Below, one piece after another: positions 18,970 through 29,376 of a stretch of DNA of 64,000 bases (position 1 is its first letter; every line of letters starts with the position of its first letter). Source of the DNA: an uncultured Rhizobiaceae bacterium. GTDB lineage: Bacteria; Pseudomonadota; Alphaproteobacteria; Rhizobiales; Rhizobiaceae. The position numbers and the translations under genes are program-made. The notes beneath the pieces are model-generated. The model did not search any database. It had not been told where the DNA came from and saw only the letters and a program-made list of their open reading frames with translations. The stretch spans positions 186,001 through 250,000 of the forward strand of contig CATOTF010000001.1 of NCBI GenBank assembly GCA_951813045.1. The letters run 5' to 3'.

Positions 18970-19566
18970 CTAACCAACCCGCTTGGGCGCCAATCGCTTT
19001 AACCGGCGGTTAAAGGGTTTGTATTGGTTGCGGTCAAAGCTGCGGTTACGCCGGGTGTTGGATTTTTCATGACGCGCGCGCAATTGCTGCTCCAGCTTTT
19101 TAAATTGATTGCAGTTTTTCTGCGGTTTCATGTTGACCAAGGATTTCTGAAGTTCTGCTGCAAACCGTCGATAAAAACGGCCATGCTGATCTTCATGACG
19201 TTTAATCATGGAACTGATCGCCCGCCATTTGGATTGATCCCGGCGGTTGAGTTTTGATGACGTGGAGAGCTTCGGCAGCACATAAAATATCCGCAGCTTT
19301 ATCGATGCGTCGGTCACGTGGCACCGGCCGTTTTCCACCTTTGTTTTTATGGCGGTTCGATAGCGATAATCGGCGAGGCCGAGAGCGCGCCGTCCATGGA
19401 ATTGCGACAGCGGACCGTTGCGTTTCATCGACCTGACAACCGCCTGAATATTGTTTCCCGCAACCCGGTAGTTTCGGGTTCGCTCGGTAACACTTATTCC
19501 GGCGGCAAGGGCCATTGTCCCAACACCAAAAGACAGCATTACCAATAGTATTCTAATCCCCAGCAC
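18970..19566 (-). CDS. Secreted DUF922 Zn-protease-like protein
   Basis: A 198-residue protein with an N-terminal hydrophobic signal (residues 3-22). The central part fits the DUF922 family, including an HExxH zinc motif at 124-128 (HEDQH) preceded by the typical KWRAISSMIKRHE helix. The C-terminal 50 residues are very rich in Arg, Lys and Asn and probably disordered or nucleic-acid/envelope-binding. The family is predicted to be periplasmic zinc-dependent proteases; activity has not been shown for most members. It is a single gene upstream of rpsO. Confidence 0.75.
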   Translation of the reverse strand: MLGIRILLVMLSFGVGTMALAAGISVTERTRNYRVAGNNIQAVVRSMKRNGPLSQFHGRRALGLADYRYRTAIKTKVENGRCHVTDASIKLRIFYVLPKLSTSSKLNRRDQSKWRAISSMIKRHEDQHGRFYRRFAAELQKSLVNMKPQKNCNQFKKLEQQLRARHEKSNTRRNRSFDRNQYKPFNRRLKRLAPKRVG

Positions 19567-19668
19567 GCCAACAACTCCAACTTATCCCCAAACAGAGAAT
19601 AGCATAGATCGGTCTTTCCATCTACTTGGGAGGGTAAATTGAGATTGGGTTTGATGGGAACCCTCCTC

Positions 19669-19752
19669 TTGTCATTGTCGTTTCAACGACAATCCAGGGC
19701 TGCTTGTTCGGAATCCGTAGCACTGGATTCCCGCCGATAGCGGGAATAACAA
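19669..19752. repeat. Dispersed palindromic intergenic repeat, copy 3
   Basis: The left arm TTGTCATTGTCG/CGACAATCCAG is the same as in copy 2, and the right arm is CTGGATTCCCGC/GCGGGAATAACAA. It lies in the 255-base gap between the P450 3' end and the DUF922 gene start. Confidence 0.75.
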
Positions 19753-19821
19753 AGGAGGAAGTGTATATAATTCAAACTCCGGAGCCGCAGGTCGAAACCC
19801 GGAATCAAGGTTTCGGAGCTA

Positions 19822-21144
19822 TCACTTCTTACCCAACTCGACCTGTAATTCCTGCACTCCTCTAAAGGTCAAAGTCGGAATGAACTTCCACTCCTGGTTT
19901 TCAACCAAACGAAGGTCGGGTAGGCGTTTTGACAATTCTTCCAAAATAATGCGCATTTCCATACGGGCCAGCGGTGCGCCCATGCAGAAATGCGCGCCGA
20001 GGCCCAGCCCGAGATTTCGTTTCGCATTTGGCCGGTGGATATCGAACTGTTCTCCGTTTGGGAACATTGCATCATCCCGGTTACCGGAGCCAAGCAGGAG
20101 CAGTATTTTTGACCCTTCAGGAATGGCGGTCCCCGCAATTTCAGTATCAGTGGTGGCAATCCGCCGCCACGTGAAGATTGATGTGTCGTAGCGCAAAATC
20201 TCTTCCACCGCATTGGCAGCGAGACTTGGGTCATTGCACAGGGCTTCCCATTGCACCCGGTCGGACAACATGGCTCGGATGCCATTTGCGGACGCCTGCG
20301 TCGTCGTTTCATGGCCGGCAAATTGCATCAGGAACATGACATTATAGAGATAGTTCACCGTGAACCGCGAGGGGTCTTCGCGATGAATGCGAACCATGTC
20401 TCCCAGATAATTATCGCCGGGGTCCGCTATGGCTCCATCAACCAATTCCTTGGTAAAGTCCCAGTGGCGCCCCATGTCCTTCATTAGCTCGACCTGTTCA
20501 TCGTTCGACGGGCGGCCCCAATTAACGATGGCCCGACTGGAGCCAAGCTGCTTGACCAGCACAGCATCGTCATCGGGTGCACCAAGGAAAATAAAGATGG
20601 CGAGCGCTGGCACTTCATACAGCAATTGGGAGACAAGTTCGGCTTGGCCATTCTCCCGGCCTTCTTCAATAAATCTGTCGATATAATCTGTTACGATCTG
20701 ACGGATGCGTGGCTCCACTTCCGCCACTCTTTTGGGAGTGAAGGCGTCGCCAAATATCTTGCGGTGAGGGCGGTGGGTTTCGCTGGACTCATCGACAAGA
20801 CAGGGTTCGATGGCAATATCCAGCGTGTCGCGGACCTGTGCAGCAGCCGGGCATAGGGGTGTAACCGGGTGCCGCGCCAGGGCTGGTGAGAAGGTTTGCG
20901 GATCCTGAAAAACCTTGCGGATGTCTTCGTAGCGGGTGACGACCCAACAGCCGGTTTCGCGGTTATAAAACACCGCCTCTTCAGATCGCGCGCGCGCAAA
21001 GAACTTATAGGGATCGTCGATATATGTTTTTGAAAACGGCTCGAAATCCGCAGCGATCCCACTCATGGGGCATTGTTCTGGAATAATATCTTCCAACACC
21101 TGCGTATCCGACTGGAACATGCCCAATCCGGCAAATTTAGACAT
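19822..21144 (-). CDS. Cytochrome P450
   Basis: A 440-residue soluble bacterial P450. The haem-binding loop is GLGLGAHFCMGAPLAR with the axial Cys at 387. The I-helix oxygen-activation motif is FAGHETTT and the ExxR motif is EEILRYD. It uses a reduced ferredoxin to hydroxylate an organic substrate. No ferredoxin or ferredoxin reductase gene is adjacent. GGGAG precedes the ATG. The long N-terminal segment (QVLEDIIPEQCPMSGIAADF) is unlike CYP101 types but common in alphaproteobacterial P450s. Substrate unknown. Confidence 0.92.
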   Translation of the reverse strand: MSKFAGLGMFQSDTQVLEDIIPEQCPMSGIAADFEPFSKTYIDDPYKFFARARSEEAVFYNRETGCWVVTRYEDIRKVFQDPQTFSPALARHPVTPLCPAAAQVRDTLDIAIEPCLVDESSETHRPHRKIFGDAFTPKRVAEVEPRIRQIVTDYIDRFIEEGRENGQAELVSQLLYEVPALAIFIFLGAPDDDAVLVKQLGSSRAIVNWGRPSNDEQVELMKDMGRHWDFTKELVDGAIADPGDNYLGDMVRIHREDPSRFTVNYLYNVMFLMQFAGHETTTQASANGIRAMLSDRVQWEALCNDPSLAANAVEEILRYDTSIFTWRRIATTDTEIAGTAIPEGSKILLLLGSGNRDDAMFPNGEQFDIHRPNAKRNLGLGLGAHFCMGAPLARMEMRIILEELSKRLPDLRLVENQEWKFIPTLTFRGVQELQVELGKK

Positions 21145-21244
21145 CCAAGAATTCTCCCGTCAGCGCGCCCAATGGCAACAGTAACAGGGATGAAGACAGG
21201 TAAGCAATCTTCGATTGAATATCCGGGAGCAAACCTACCCACTA

Positions 21245-21384
21245 TTGTCATCCCCGCGCAGGCGGGGGTCCAAGTCGGCCATGCGAAGAAAGACATTGGT
21301 GGAGACGACGATTACCCTCGCATGCGTAGAAATAATCCATTTTCTTCCAGCCGAAATTTAGGTCCCCGCCTGTGCGGGGATGAC
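21245..21384. repeat. Dispersed palindromic intergenic repeat, longer copy 4
   Basis: TTGTCATCCCCGC/GCGGGGGTCC on the left and GGTCCCCGCC/TGCGGGGATGAC on the right enclose about 90 bases of unrelated sequence. The arms are diverged from copies 1-3 but keep the inverted TGTCATCCCCGC ends. It lies between the divergent P450 and glycerol-transporter genes; the rest of that 470-base gap (21145-21614) shows no further gene. Confidence 0.65.
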
Positions 21385-21614
21385 GGTGGAGGACGTGTCT
21401 GAGCGGGATGACAAAGGAAAAGCGCCTTTGAGTCGACATTGATGGGGAGTGAGAAGGTGTGAATAATATTTATCCTTTGTTTTCAAAGCACAATAGAACT
21501 CTCCACAGCCACAAAACTCTTCTACTAAATTTTTAGTTGACAAATCTTTCCGTTTGTCGCGTTGTTTGGGTTCATCAGCCCCCGTTGATGAAATTGATGT
21601 TCAGGAGGAAAAAT

Positions 21615-23349
<1,735 letters not shown>

Positions 23350-23351
<2 letters not shown>

Positions 23352-23399
23352 GCGGTTCTCCCCCGCTTAGAACCCTGGTCGGGGCAATTTGCCCCGACC
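23350..23399 (+). terminator. Two stem-loops between binding-protein and ATPase genes
   Basis: AAGCGG/CCGCTT (23350-23369) is followed by an exact 9-bp stem GGTCGGGGC-AATTT-GCCCCGACC (23377-23399). There is no T-run. The position suggests a transcript-protecting or partly terminating structure that keeps binding-protein mRNA more abundant than the rest of the operon. Confidence 0.55.
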
Positions 23400-23461
23400 G
23401 TTCATTCGCCATAAATCAAGCCGGTTTCATTGACCGGTTCTCCTGAAATTTCCAGAGCGTC

Positions 23462-24541
23462 ATGACCCTTGAACTTCACGATGTCAGTAAACAGGTCGCG
23501 AGTGTTACCCACATCAAGCCGACGACGCTGTCGCTTAAAGCCGGACATTTCAATGTATTATTGGGTGAAACCGGTGCCGGAAAAACATCGCTGATTAAGA
23601 TGATGGCGGGCCTGGATCCCATCGCATCCGGCCAGATTTCTATTAATGGTACTGACGTCACCAAACTATCCCCCCAACAACGCAACGTCAGCCTCGTGCA
23701 TCAGTTTTTCGTCAATTACCCTCACATGACGGTCTTTGAAAATATTGCTTCGCCTTTGAAGGTTGCGGGCATGGCGAAATCAGAGATCGCCGACCGGGTG
23801 CATGACGCTGCAAAAATTCTACAATTGGTCCCGATGCTCGACAGACGCCCCCATGAACTTTCCGGTGGGCAACAACAGCGCACGGCGCTTGCCCGTGCGA
23901 TTGCCAAGGAAAGCAGTGCTGTATTTCTCGACGAACCTCTCGCGAACCTTGACTACAAGCTTCGTGAAGAATTGCGCGAACAATTGCCCGAACTCTTTGC
24001 CGGGCGCGGTGCGGTTGTCGTTTATGCAACGTCCGAACCGGAAGAAGCGCTTCTACTCAGCGGCCATACGGCCCTTATGAACGACGGGCGGGTCACTCAA
24101 TTTGGACCGACCGCCGAGATTTACCGCAACCCGGCCAACCTTGATTCTGCCCGTGTGTTCTCAGACCCGCCTATTAATACAGCCACTGTGACCAAGACCG
24201 GAAAAACGGTGCGGATTGGCGAGGGTGTAAAGTGGACTTTATCTGGAGAACCGGCGGGACTGGCTGACGGCGACTATATTGTCGGAGTTCGCCCCATTCA
24301 CGTTCACCCGGCTGGCAAGGCCGGTAAGACGCGTGTCGCGCTTCCTGGCACAGTTCAAGTTACAGAATTGAGCGGTTCTGATTCCAGCGCTCATTTTCGT
24401 TTTGGTGATGAATCCTGGGTTTCCCTCGCGTCGGGCGTGCACAGTTTCGACATTGGTGAAGTCCATACATTTTACCTCGACACGTCCAATTGCTTCTACT
24501 TCACGCAAGACGGTGTTCTTGCGGCAAAAGGGGCAGGCTGA
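23462..24541 (+). CDS. glpS: Glycerol-type ABC transporter ATPase 1 (GlpS-like), no H-loop His
   Basis: A 359-residue importer ATPase. Walker A is GETGAGKT (residues 35-42), the Q-loop VHQFFVNYPH, the signature LSGGQQQR (from 133) and Walker B VFLDEP (Asp157, Glu158), all canonical. The switch histidine is missing: where VTHD is expected the protein has YATSEPEEA, with Ser191 in the His position. The C-terminal third is the MalK-type regulatory (TOBE) domain. It probably pairs with the next gene product, whose signature motif is degenerate, so only one ATP site of the dimer would be canonical. Confidence 0.85.
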   Translation: MTLELHDVSKQVASVTHIKPTTLSLKAGHFNVLLGETGAGKTSLIKMMAGLDPIASGQISINGTDVTKLSPQQRNVSLVHQFFVNYPHMTVFENIASPLKVAGMAKSEIADRVHDAAKILQLVPMLDRRPHELSGGQQQRTALARAIAKESSAVFLDEPLANLDYKLREELREQLPELFAGRGAVVVYATSEPEEALLLSGHTALMNDGRVTQFGPTAEIYRNPANLDSARVFSDPPINTATVTKTGKTVRIGEGVKWTLSGEPAGLADGDYIVGVRPIHVHPAGKAGKTRVALPGTVQVTELSGSDSSAHFRFGDESWVSLASGVHSFDIGEVHTFYLDTSNCFYFTQDGVLAAKGAG

Positions 24542-24543
24542 TT

Positions 24544-25644
24544 ATGGCAAAGATCACTCTTTCCAATCTGCGGCACAGTTATTTGCCAACGCCCAAAGCG
24601 CGTGAGGATTACGCGCTGCAGGAAATCGACCTGAATTGGGATGATGGCGGGGCCTATGCCCTTTTGGGGCCTTCGGGGTGTGGGAAAACAACCCTGTTGA
24701 ACATTATATCCGGCCTGCTCACCCCGTCCGAAGGGGCGATTTTGTTCGATGGGCGGGACGTTACAACCTTGACGCCGGAACAGCGTAACATCGCGCAGGT
24801 TTTCCAGTTTCCCGTGATCTATGACACGATGACTGTTTACGATAATCTCGCTTTCCCGCTTCGTAATCGCAAGATGCCGGAAGCTGAGGTTGATCGCCGT
24901 GTGCGCGAAACCGCTGAAATGCTGGAAGTGACAAATCTGTTAAACCAGCGGGCTTCGGGCCTCGCTCCGGACAACAAACAGAAAATCTCAATGGGTCGCG
25001 GTCTCGTGCGTGATGACGTGAATGTCGTTATGTTTGACGAACCGTTGACGGTGATTGATCCCCACCTGAAATGGAAGTTGCGTTCGAAGTTGAAGGAACT
25101 GCATCAACGGGTCAAAGCAACGATGATTTACGTCACCCATGACCAAACGGAGGCGTTGACTTTTGCTGATCAGGTGGTGGTCATGCAATTGGGGGAAATT
25201 GTTCAGATCGGCACACCGGTCGAATTGTTTGAACGCCCGCAACACACATTCGTTGGTCATTTCATCGGCTCGCCCGGCATGAATGTCATTCCCTGTGAGT
25301 TGCGTGGGAAAAAAATCCTTATGGGCGATACGGAAATTCCGATTGAAGGGAGTTTTACTGAAGAGGCCGAGGGTCAAATGGAAGTCGGAGTGCGGCCCGA
25401 ATTTGTATCCTTCGCCAACAAAGGCCTGCCTGCGGTCGTTCGAAAAGTCTCAGATATTGGCCGCCATATCGTTGTTGAATGTCGGGTTGGTGATGTTCCC
25501 GTGCGGGCAATCATCGAAAAAGACGCGCCGGACGTCGGCCAAAACATCCATCTGAAATTCGAAAAGCAACAGACCAGATTATATTGCGACAGCTGGCTGG
25601 TTTCAAAACCATCAAGTGCCGCAAATCGAAAGATGGCATCATGA
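24544..25644 (+). CDS. glpT: Glycerol-type ABC transporter ATPase 2 (GlpT-like), degenerate signature
   Basis: A 366-residue importer ATPase that starts two bases after the stop of the first ATPase; the open frame upstream of 24544 overlaps that gene and is ignored. Walker A is GPSGCGKTT (from residue 42), Walker B VMFDEP, and the H-loop is intact (YVTHDQTEA, His199). The LSGGQ signature is replaced by LAPDN (140-144), followed by KQKISMGRGL. A MalK-like TOBE domain follows. Its complementary defect to the GlpS-like partner indicates an asymmetric heterodimer. The stop overlaps the next start (ATGA). Confidence 0.85.
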   Translation: MAKITLSNLRHSYLPTPKAREDYALQEIDLNWDDGGAYALLGPSGCGKTTLLNIISGLLTPSEGAILFDGRDVTTLTPEQRNIAQVFQFPVIYDTMTVYDNLAFPLRNRKMPEAEVDRRVRETAEMLEVTNLLNQRASGLAPDNKQKISMGRGLVRDDVNVVMFDEPLTVIDPHLKWKLRSKLKELHQRVKATMIYVTHDQTEALTFADQVVVMQLGEIVQIGTPVELFERPQHTFVGHFIGSPGMNVIPCELRGKKILMGDTEIPIEGSFTEEAEGQMEVGVRPEFVSFANKGLPAVVRKVSDIGRHIVVECRVGDVPVRAIIEKDAPDVGQNIHLKFEKQQTRLYCDSWLVSKPSSAANRKMAS

Positions 25645-26504
25645 AAACTGAAAACCAAAAAGCCTGGTTTTTTGTGCTGCCGGTTCTTCTACTGGTAGCA
25701 TTTAACGCGCTCATACCCATGATGACCGTTGTCAATTATTCGGTTCAGGAAACCTTCGGCAATAATGTCTTTTTCTGGCAAGGGCTGGACTGGTTTCAAC
25801 AGTTGATGCGGTCAGAGCGGTTCCACGCCGCACTTGGTCGGCAATTCCTGTTCACCGGCATAATTCTTGCAATAGAAATTCCGTTGGGCGTCATCATTGC
25901 GCTTGCAATGCCGCGAAAAGGATTCTGGGTTCCAGTCTGCCTGGTAACGATGGCCCTGCCCATGTTGATTCCCTGGAACGTGGTCGGTGCGATGTGGAAT
26001 ATCTTCACATTACCGGACATCGGGTTGCTTGGTTATTTCATGAACCATGTGCTGGGCATTAGTTATAACATGACCCAAAGCCCGTTTGCCGCGTGGGTTA
26101 CCATCATTGTTATGGACGTGTGGCACTGGACGTCGCTTGTGGTTCTTCTCTCCTATGCAGGGTTGGTTTCTATTCCGGAAGCCTATTATCAGGCGGCCAA
26201 GATTGACGGTGCATCGAGCTGGTCTGTCTTTCGTTTCATCCAGCTGCCGAAGATGAAACAGGTGCTGACAATTGCGATATTGTTGCGCTTTATGGATTCT
26301 TTCAACATCTATACCGAGCCATTTGTGCTGACCGGCGGCGGGCCCGGGAATTCGACAACCCTGCTGTCAATCGATCTCGTAAAAATAGCCCTTGGGCAAT
26401 TCGACCTCGGCCCGGCTGCCGCCATGTCGCTTATCTATTTCGCCATAACGCTGCTGGTCTCATGGTTGTTTTACACTCTGATGACCCGCAACGACACACG
26501 ATAG
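25641..26504 (+). CDS. glpP: Glycerol-type ABC transporter permease 1 (GlpP-like)
   Basis: A 287-residue inner-membrane permease with six predicted helices. The EAA loop facing the ATPases reads PEAYYQAAKIDGASSWSVFR. The start at 25641 overlaps the upstream stop as ATGA; the frame extends upstream but inside the ATPase gene. It forms the channel with the 26515 product. Substrate assignment follows the operon, not this protein. Confidence 0.85.
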   Translation: MKTENQKAWFFVLPVLLLVAFNALIPMMTVVNYSVQETFGNNVFFWQGLDWFQQLMRSERFHAALGRQFLFTGIILAIEIPLGVIIALAMPRKGFWVPVCLVTMALPMLIPWNVVGAMWNIFTLPDIGLLGYFMNHVLGISYNMTQSPFAAWVTIIVMDVWHWTSLVVLLSYAGLVSIPEAYYQAAKIDGASSWSVFRFIQLPKMKQVLTIAILLRFMDSFNIYTEPFVLTGGGPGNSTTLLSIDLVKIALGQFDLGPAAAMSLIYFAITLLVSWLFYTLMTRNDTR

Positions 26505-26514
26505 GAATGTTGCC

Positions 26515-27312
26515 ATGACAAAACGCCATATCATTCCCATCGTCTATATTATCTTTCTATTGCTGCCCATTTACTGGCTCATCGCAATGAGTTTCAAAAC
26601 AACCGGCGAAATTCTCTCCGGCTTTTCGTTGTTTCCCCAGACATGGACTTTTGATAATTACCGCACGATCTTCACAGACCCCACCTGGTATGGCGGGTAC
26701 ATAAACTCCATCATTTACGTCTCCATCAATTCGGTGATCTCGGTCGCCGTTGCCCTCCCCGCAGCCTATGCGTTTTCGCGGTATCGTTTTCTTGGTGACA
26801 AGCAGCTTTTCTTCTGGTTGTTGACCAACAGAATGGCCCCCGCAGCGGTGTTTGCACTGCCGTTCTTTCAACTTTATTCAGCTGTTGGCCTGTTCGACAC
26901 CCATCTGGCAGTGGCTCTTGCCCATTGCCTGTTTAACATTCCGCTCGCCGTGTGGATTTTGGAAGGCTTCATGGGTGGCGTGCCGAAAGAGCTTGACGAA
27001 ACCGCCTATGTAGACGGTTATTCATTCCCACGCTTCTTCGTGACCATTTTTCTGCCAACCGTAAAAGCAGGCGTCGGGGTCACCGCGTTTTTCTGCTTCA
27101 TGTTTTCCTGGGTGGAACTGTTGTTGGCAAAAACGCTCACCGCGATCGCGGCCAAGCCGATTGCCGCGACCATGACAAAAACTGCGTCGAGCGCAGGGTA
27201 CGAACTCGGTCTCCTCGCCGCGGCGGGCACACTGACAATTATTCCAGGTGCCATCGTGATTTATTTCGTTCGAAACTATATTGCCCGGGGCTTCGCCCTT
27301 GGACGGGTTTAA
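26515..27312 (+). CDS. glpQ: Glycerol-type ABC transporter permease 2 (GlpQ-like)
   Basis: A 265-residue inner-membrane permease of the MalG class, with six hydrophobic segments and an EAA loop PKELDETAYVDGYSFPRFF. AGGAATG lies before the ATG, 10 bases after the previous stop. It is somewhat shorter than sugar permeases of the same class, as is usual for the glycerol-type system. Confidence 0.85.
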   Translation: MTKRHIIPIVYIIFLLLPIYWLIAMSFKTTGEILSGFSLFPQTWTFDNYRTIFTDPTWYGGYINSIIYVSINSVISVAVALPAAYAFSRYRFLGDKQLFFWLLTNRMAPAAVFALPFFQLYSAVGLFDTHLAVALAHCLFNIPLAVWILEGFMGGVPKELDETAYVDGYSFPRFFVTIFLPTVKAGVGVTAFFCFMFSWVELLLAKTLTAIAAKPIAATMTKTASSAGYELGLLAAAGTLTIIPGAIVIYFVRNYIARGFALGRV

Positions 27313-27322
27313 GGAGGTTATA

Positions 27323-27601
27323 ATGCTGAGTTGGATGGCATGGACATGGCCCACCGCCCTCGTTTTCATCGGTATTTTCAGCGCGATGGGAATTTTGACA
27401 GTTCTTGAGATTAAAAATCCAGGTGGAGATGAAAGACAGGGCGCGCTTGGCCTTGTGACCACCAGAGGCGACCGCCTGTTCATCACCCTCTTGGGTTCTG
27501 TCTACATCATGCTTGCCTGGCTCGGAATAATTGGAATGCCGCTTTGGATACCATTGGCGCTGTGCATTACATGGGCAGGATTTTGTTTTTGGAAAGTGTG
27601 A
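27323..27601 (+). CDS. glpU: DUF2160 small membrane protein (GlpU-like)
   Basis: A 92-residue membrane protein with about three hydrophobic segments (for example TWPTALVFIGIFSAMGILTV near the start). AAGGAGG lies just before the ATG at 27323, and the gene begins 10 bases after the second permease. DUF2160 proteins are found almost only next to GlpSTPQ-type transporters; in R. leguminosarum the equivalent is GlpU, of unknown function. Its presence is a main reason for assigning the operon to this transporter type. Confidence 0.82.
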   Translation: MLSWMAWTWPTALVFIGIFSAMGILTVLEIKNPGGDERQGALGLVTTRGDRLFITLLGSVYIMLAWLGIIGMPLWIPLALCITWAGFCFWKV

Positions 27602-27680
27602 ATGGCAAACCGATGAAGGCTGGCCAGTACCGCAGATTTAGTTTAGGGCAGCGCAAATTTTGGATATTCCGGTGAATGGA

Positions 27681-28076
27681 ATGAGAAAACGCAAAACGCA
27701 TGATCTGCTGACCGAGGTTGAGCTCGAATTCATGACATTGTTGTGGGAACACGGCGGTGGCACGGTGCGCGAAGTCATGAGTCGCCTCGATGATGATCGA
27801 GACCTTGCCTATACGTCAGCTGCGACAATCCTGCGCATTTTGGAACAAAAAGGATTTGTTACCAGCCAAAAAACAGGAAAGACTCTGGCCTACAGCGCAG
27901 ATTTGAGCAAGGATGTGTATCAGTCGCGCCTGTTAAGGGATGTTTCGGCCAAGTTATTCGACAATACACCGGCGGCACTTGTTGCCCGGCTGGTTGACGA
28001 TAATCACTTGAGCGAAGAGGCTTTGGAGGAGCTCAGGGCGCTTCTTGGGAGGAAGCTTGGAGATGGAAAATCTTGA
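27681..28076 (+). CDS. BlaI/MecI/CopY-family transcriptional repressor
   Basis: A 131-residue winged-helix repressor. The N-terminal domain (LLTEVELEFMTLLWEHGGG, then TVREVM and YTSAATILRILEQKGFV as recognition region) matches the BlaI family, and a short C-terminal helix gives dimerisation. The ATG at 27681 has GGTGA five bases upstream; a TTG at 27660 is an alternative. Its 3' end overlaps the M56 peptidase gene, the usual BlaI-BlaR1 pairing: the sensor protease cleaves the repressor when a signal arrives. The regulated genes are not identified; no beta-lactamase is nearby. Confidence 0.85.
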   Translation: MRKRKTHDLLTEVELEFMTLLWEHGGGTVREVMSRLDDDRDLAYTSAATILRILEQKGFVTSQKTGKTLAYSADLSKDVYQSRLLRDVSAKLFDNTPAALVARLVDDNHLSEEALEELRALLGRKLGDGKS

Positions 28077-29202
28077 GATTTTTATTGCCACTTATATCGA
28101 CATAAACCTGCTGCTGTTGGGAGTCGCGCTCATATGGTTTGTCGCTCGAAAACTCTTTTCCAACACCGATATTGGCAAAGCCTTCACATCGCAATTTCTC
28201 CTGCTTAAATTCCTGATCATTTGCGCATTCCTGTTACCGCTGGCTTTAACACTGGGTACAAATCTGGCTGGCCCGTCTCAGTCGCTTCCCATCACTCTTT
28301 CAGATCTGGTTCTATCTCAATATCTCCAGGGCAATCTGGAAATGAGCCCCAGCTATCTTGAGAGCATTTTGGCACTGCGCCAAAATCTCACGTCAAAGAT
28401 CGCAACCCCGGACCATCCGCTTATTCAGGCGCTTGTAATCGGTGTTCTGTTAACAACATGTGCGATACTCATTCGGTCTGTCCTGACGGTATTCAAACTG
28501 CGCCGTATCCTCGGCTCTGCGCACCAGTGGCGTTCGTTTGGAAGGTTGAAAATTCTGGTCTGCGATACAATTCACATTCCATTTTCAACCCGCACGCTGA
28601 CCCGAAAATATGTGGTTATTCCGTCATCCATGATTGACCGGCCGCGGGACATAAAGGTGGCACTCGCCCATGAAATTCAGCACCTGCGGGACAGTGATGT
28701 TGATTGGGAAATCGGCATTACCGTTTTGACGCCGCTGTTTTTCTGGAACCCGGCCTTCCATTATTTCCGAAGGCAGTTGGAAGAATTGAGAGAACTTTCC
28801 TGCGACCAGAAAGTGCTCGCCCGCGGCCTGCTGCAAGTTGAAGAATATTGTAATTGCCTTTTGCGGGTCTGTGCCGATCGATTCCACCGGCCAAAATTAT
28901 TCCAACTTCGTGGCCCTGAAGTCGCTTTGGTGGAAGTTCGTAAGGGTTTAATCGGCAATCGCCCGGCGCGTCTGTTGGCCAACCGCCTGTTATCGGCTGC
29001 AGATGCCGGTTCATTTGTTCACTCTCCCAAAAAGCTGGTGATCATTGCAGCGGCGTTATTTACACTGACCTCAGTCCTTTCTTTTGCCGTTCAAAAGCCG
29101 CACGACTGGAGCCAGGATCGTTTGATGCTGTCCACCATCATCAATCTCGAACGGTTGGAAAACCGCAATCGTATCGGCCTGGGTACTTATCGGTCCTATT
29201 AA
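28063..29202 (+). CDS. BlaR1/M56-family membrane metallopeptidase
   Basis: A 379-residue integral-membrane protease. Three N-terminal hydrophobic segments precede the zinc motif ALAHEIQHLRDSD (His203, Glu204, His207), and one more helix lies near the C-terminus (LVIIAAALFTLTSVLSF). It lacks the large penicillin-binding sensor domain of classical BlaR1 and ends about 40 residues after the last helix, so the signal sensed is probably not a beta-lactam or is sensed by the membrane part. The start has GGAGGA upstream and overlaps the repressor gene by 14 bases. Confidence 0.82.
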   Translation: MENLEIFIATYIDINLLLLGVALIWFVARKLFSNTDIGKAFTSQFLLLKFLIICAFLLPLALTLGTNLAGPSQSLPITLSDLVLSQYLQGNLEMSPSYLESILALRQNLTSKIATPDHPLIQALVIGVLLTTCAILIRSVLTVFKLRRILGSAHQWRSFGRLKILVCDTIHIPFSTRTLTRKYVVIPSSMIDRPRDIKVALAHEIQHLRDSDVDWEIGITVLTPLFFWNPAFHYFRRQLEELRELSCDQKVLARGLLQVEEYCNCLLRVCADRFHRPKLFQLRGPEVALVEVRKGLIGNRPARLLANRLLSAADAGSFVHSPKKLVIIAAALFTLTSVLSFAVQKPHDWSQDRLMLSTIINLERLENRNRIGLGTYRSY

Positions 29203-29376
29203 ATAATTTGAGATGACAAGGGCACAATAGGGTGCCATGGATAGGTCTCCAGACGCCTTGTTGGGCATCTCCGGTATATTAAATAATGCTATCCCCGCAT
29301 AAATGTTTTTGCGTGATAACACCGGTTGTCATGCTGAAACACCCATTGCGTCGAAGAATAAGTTGGGTGCCAAAAG

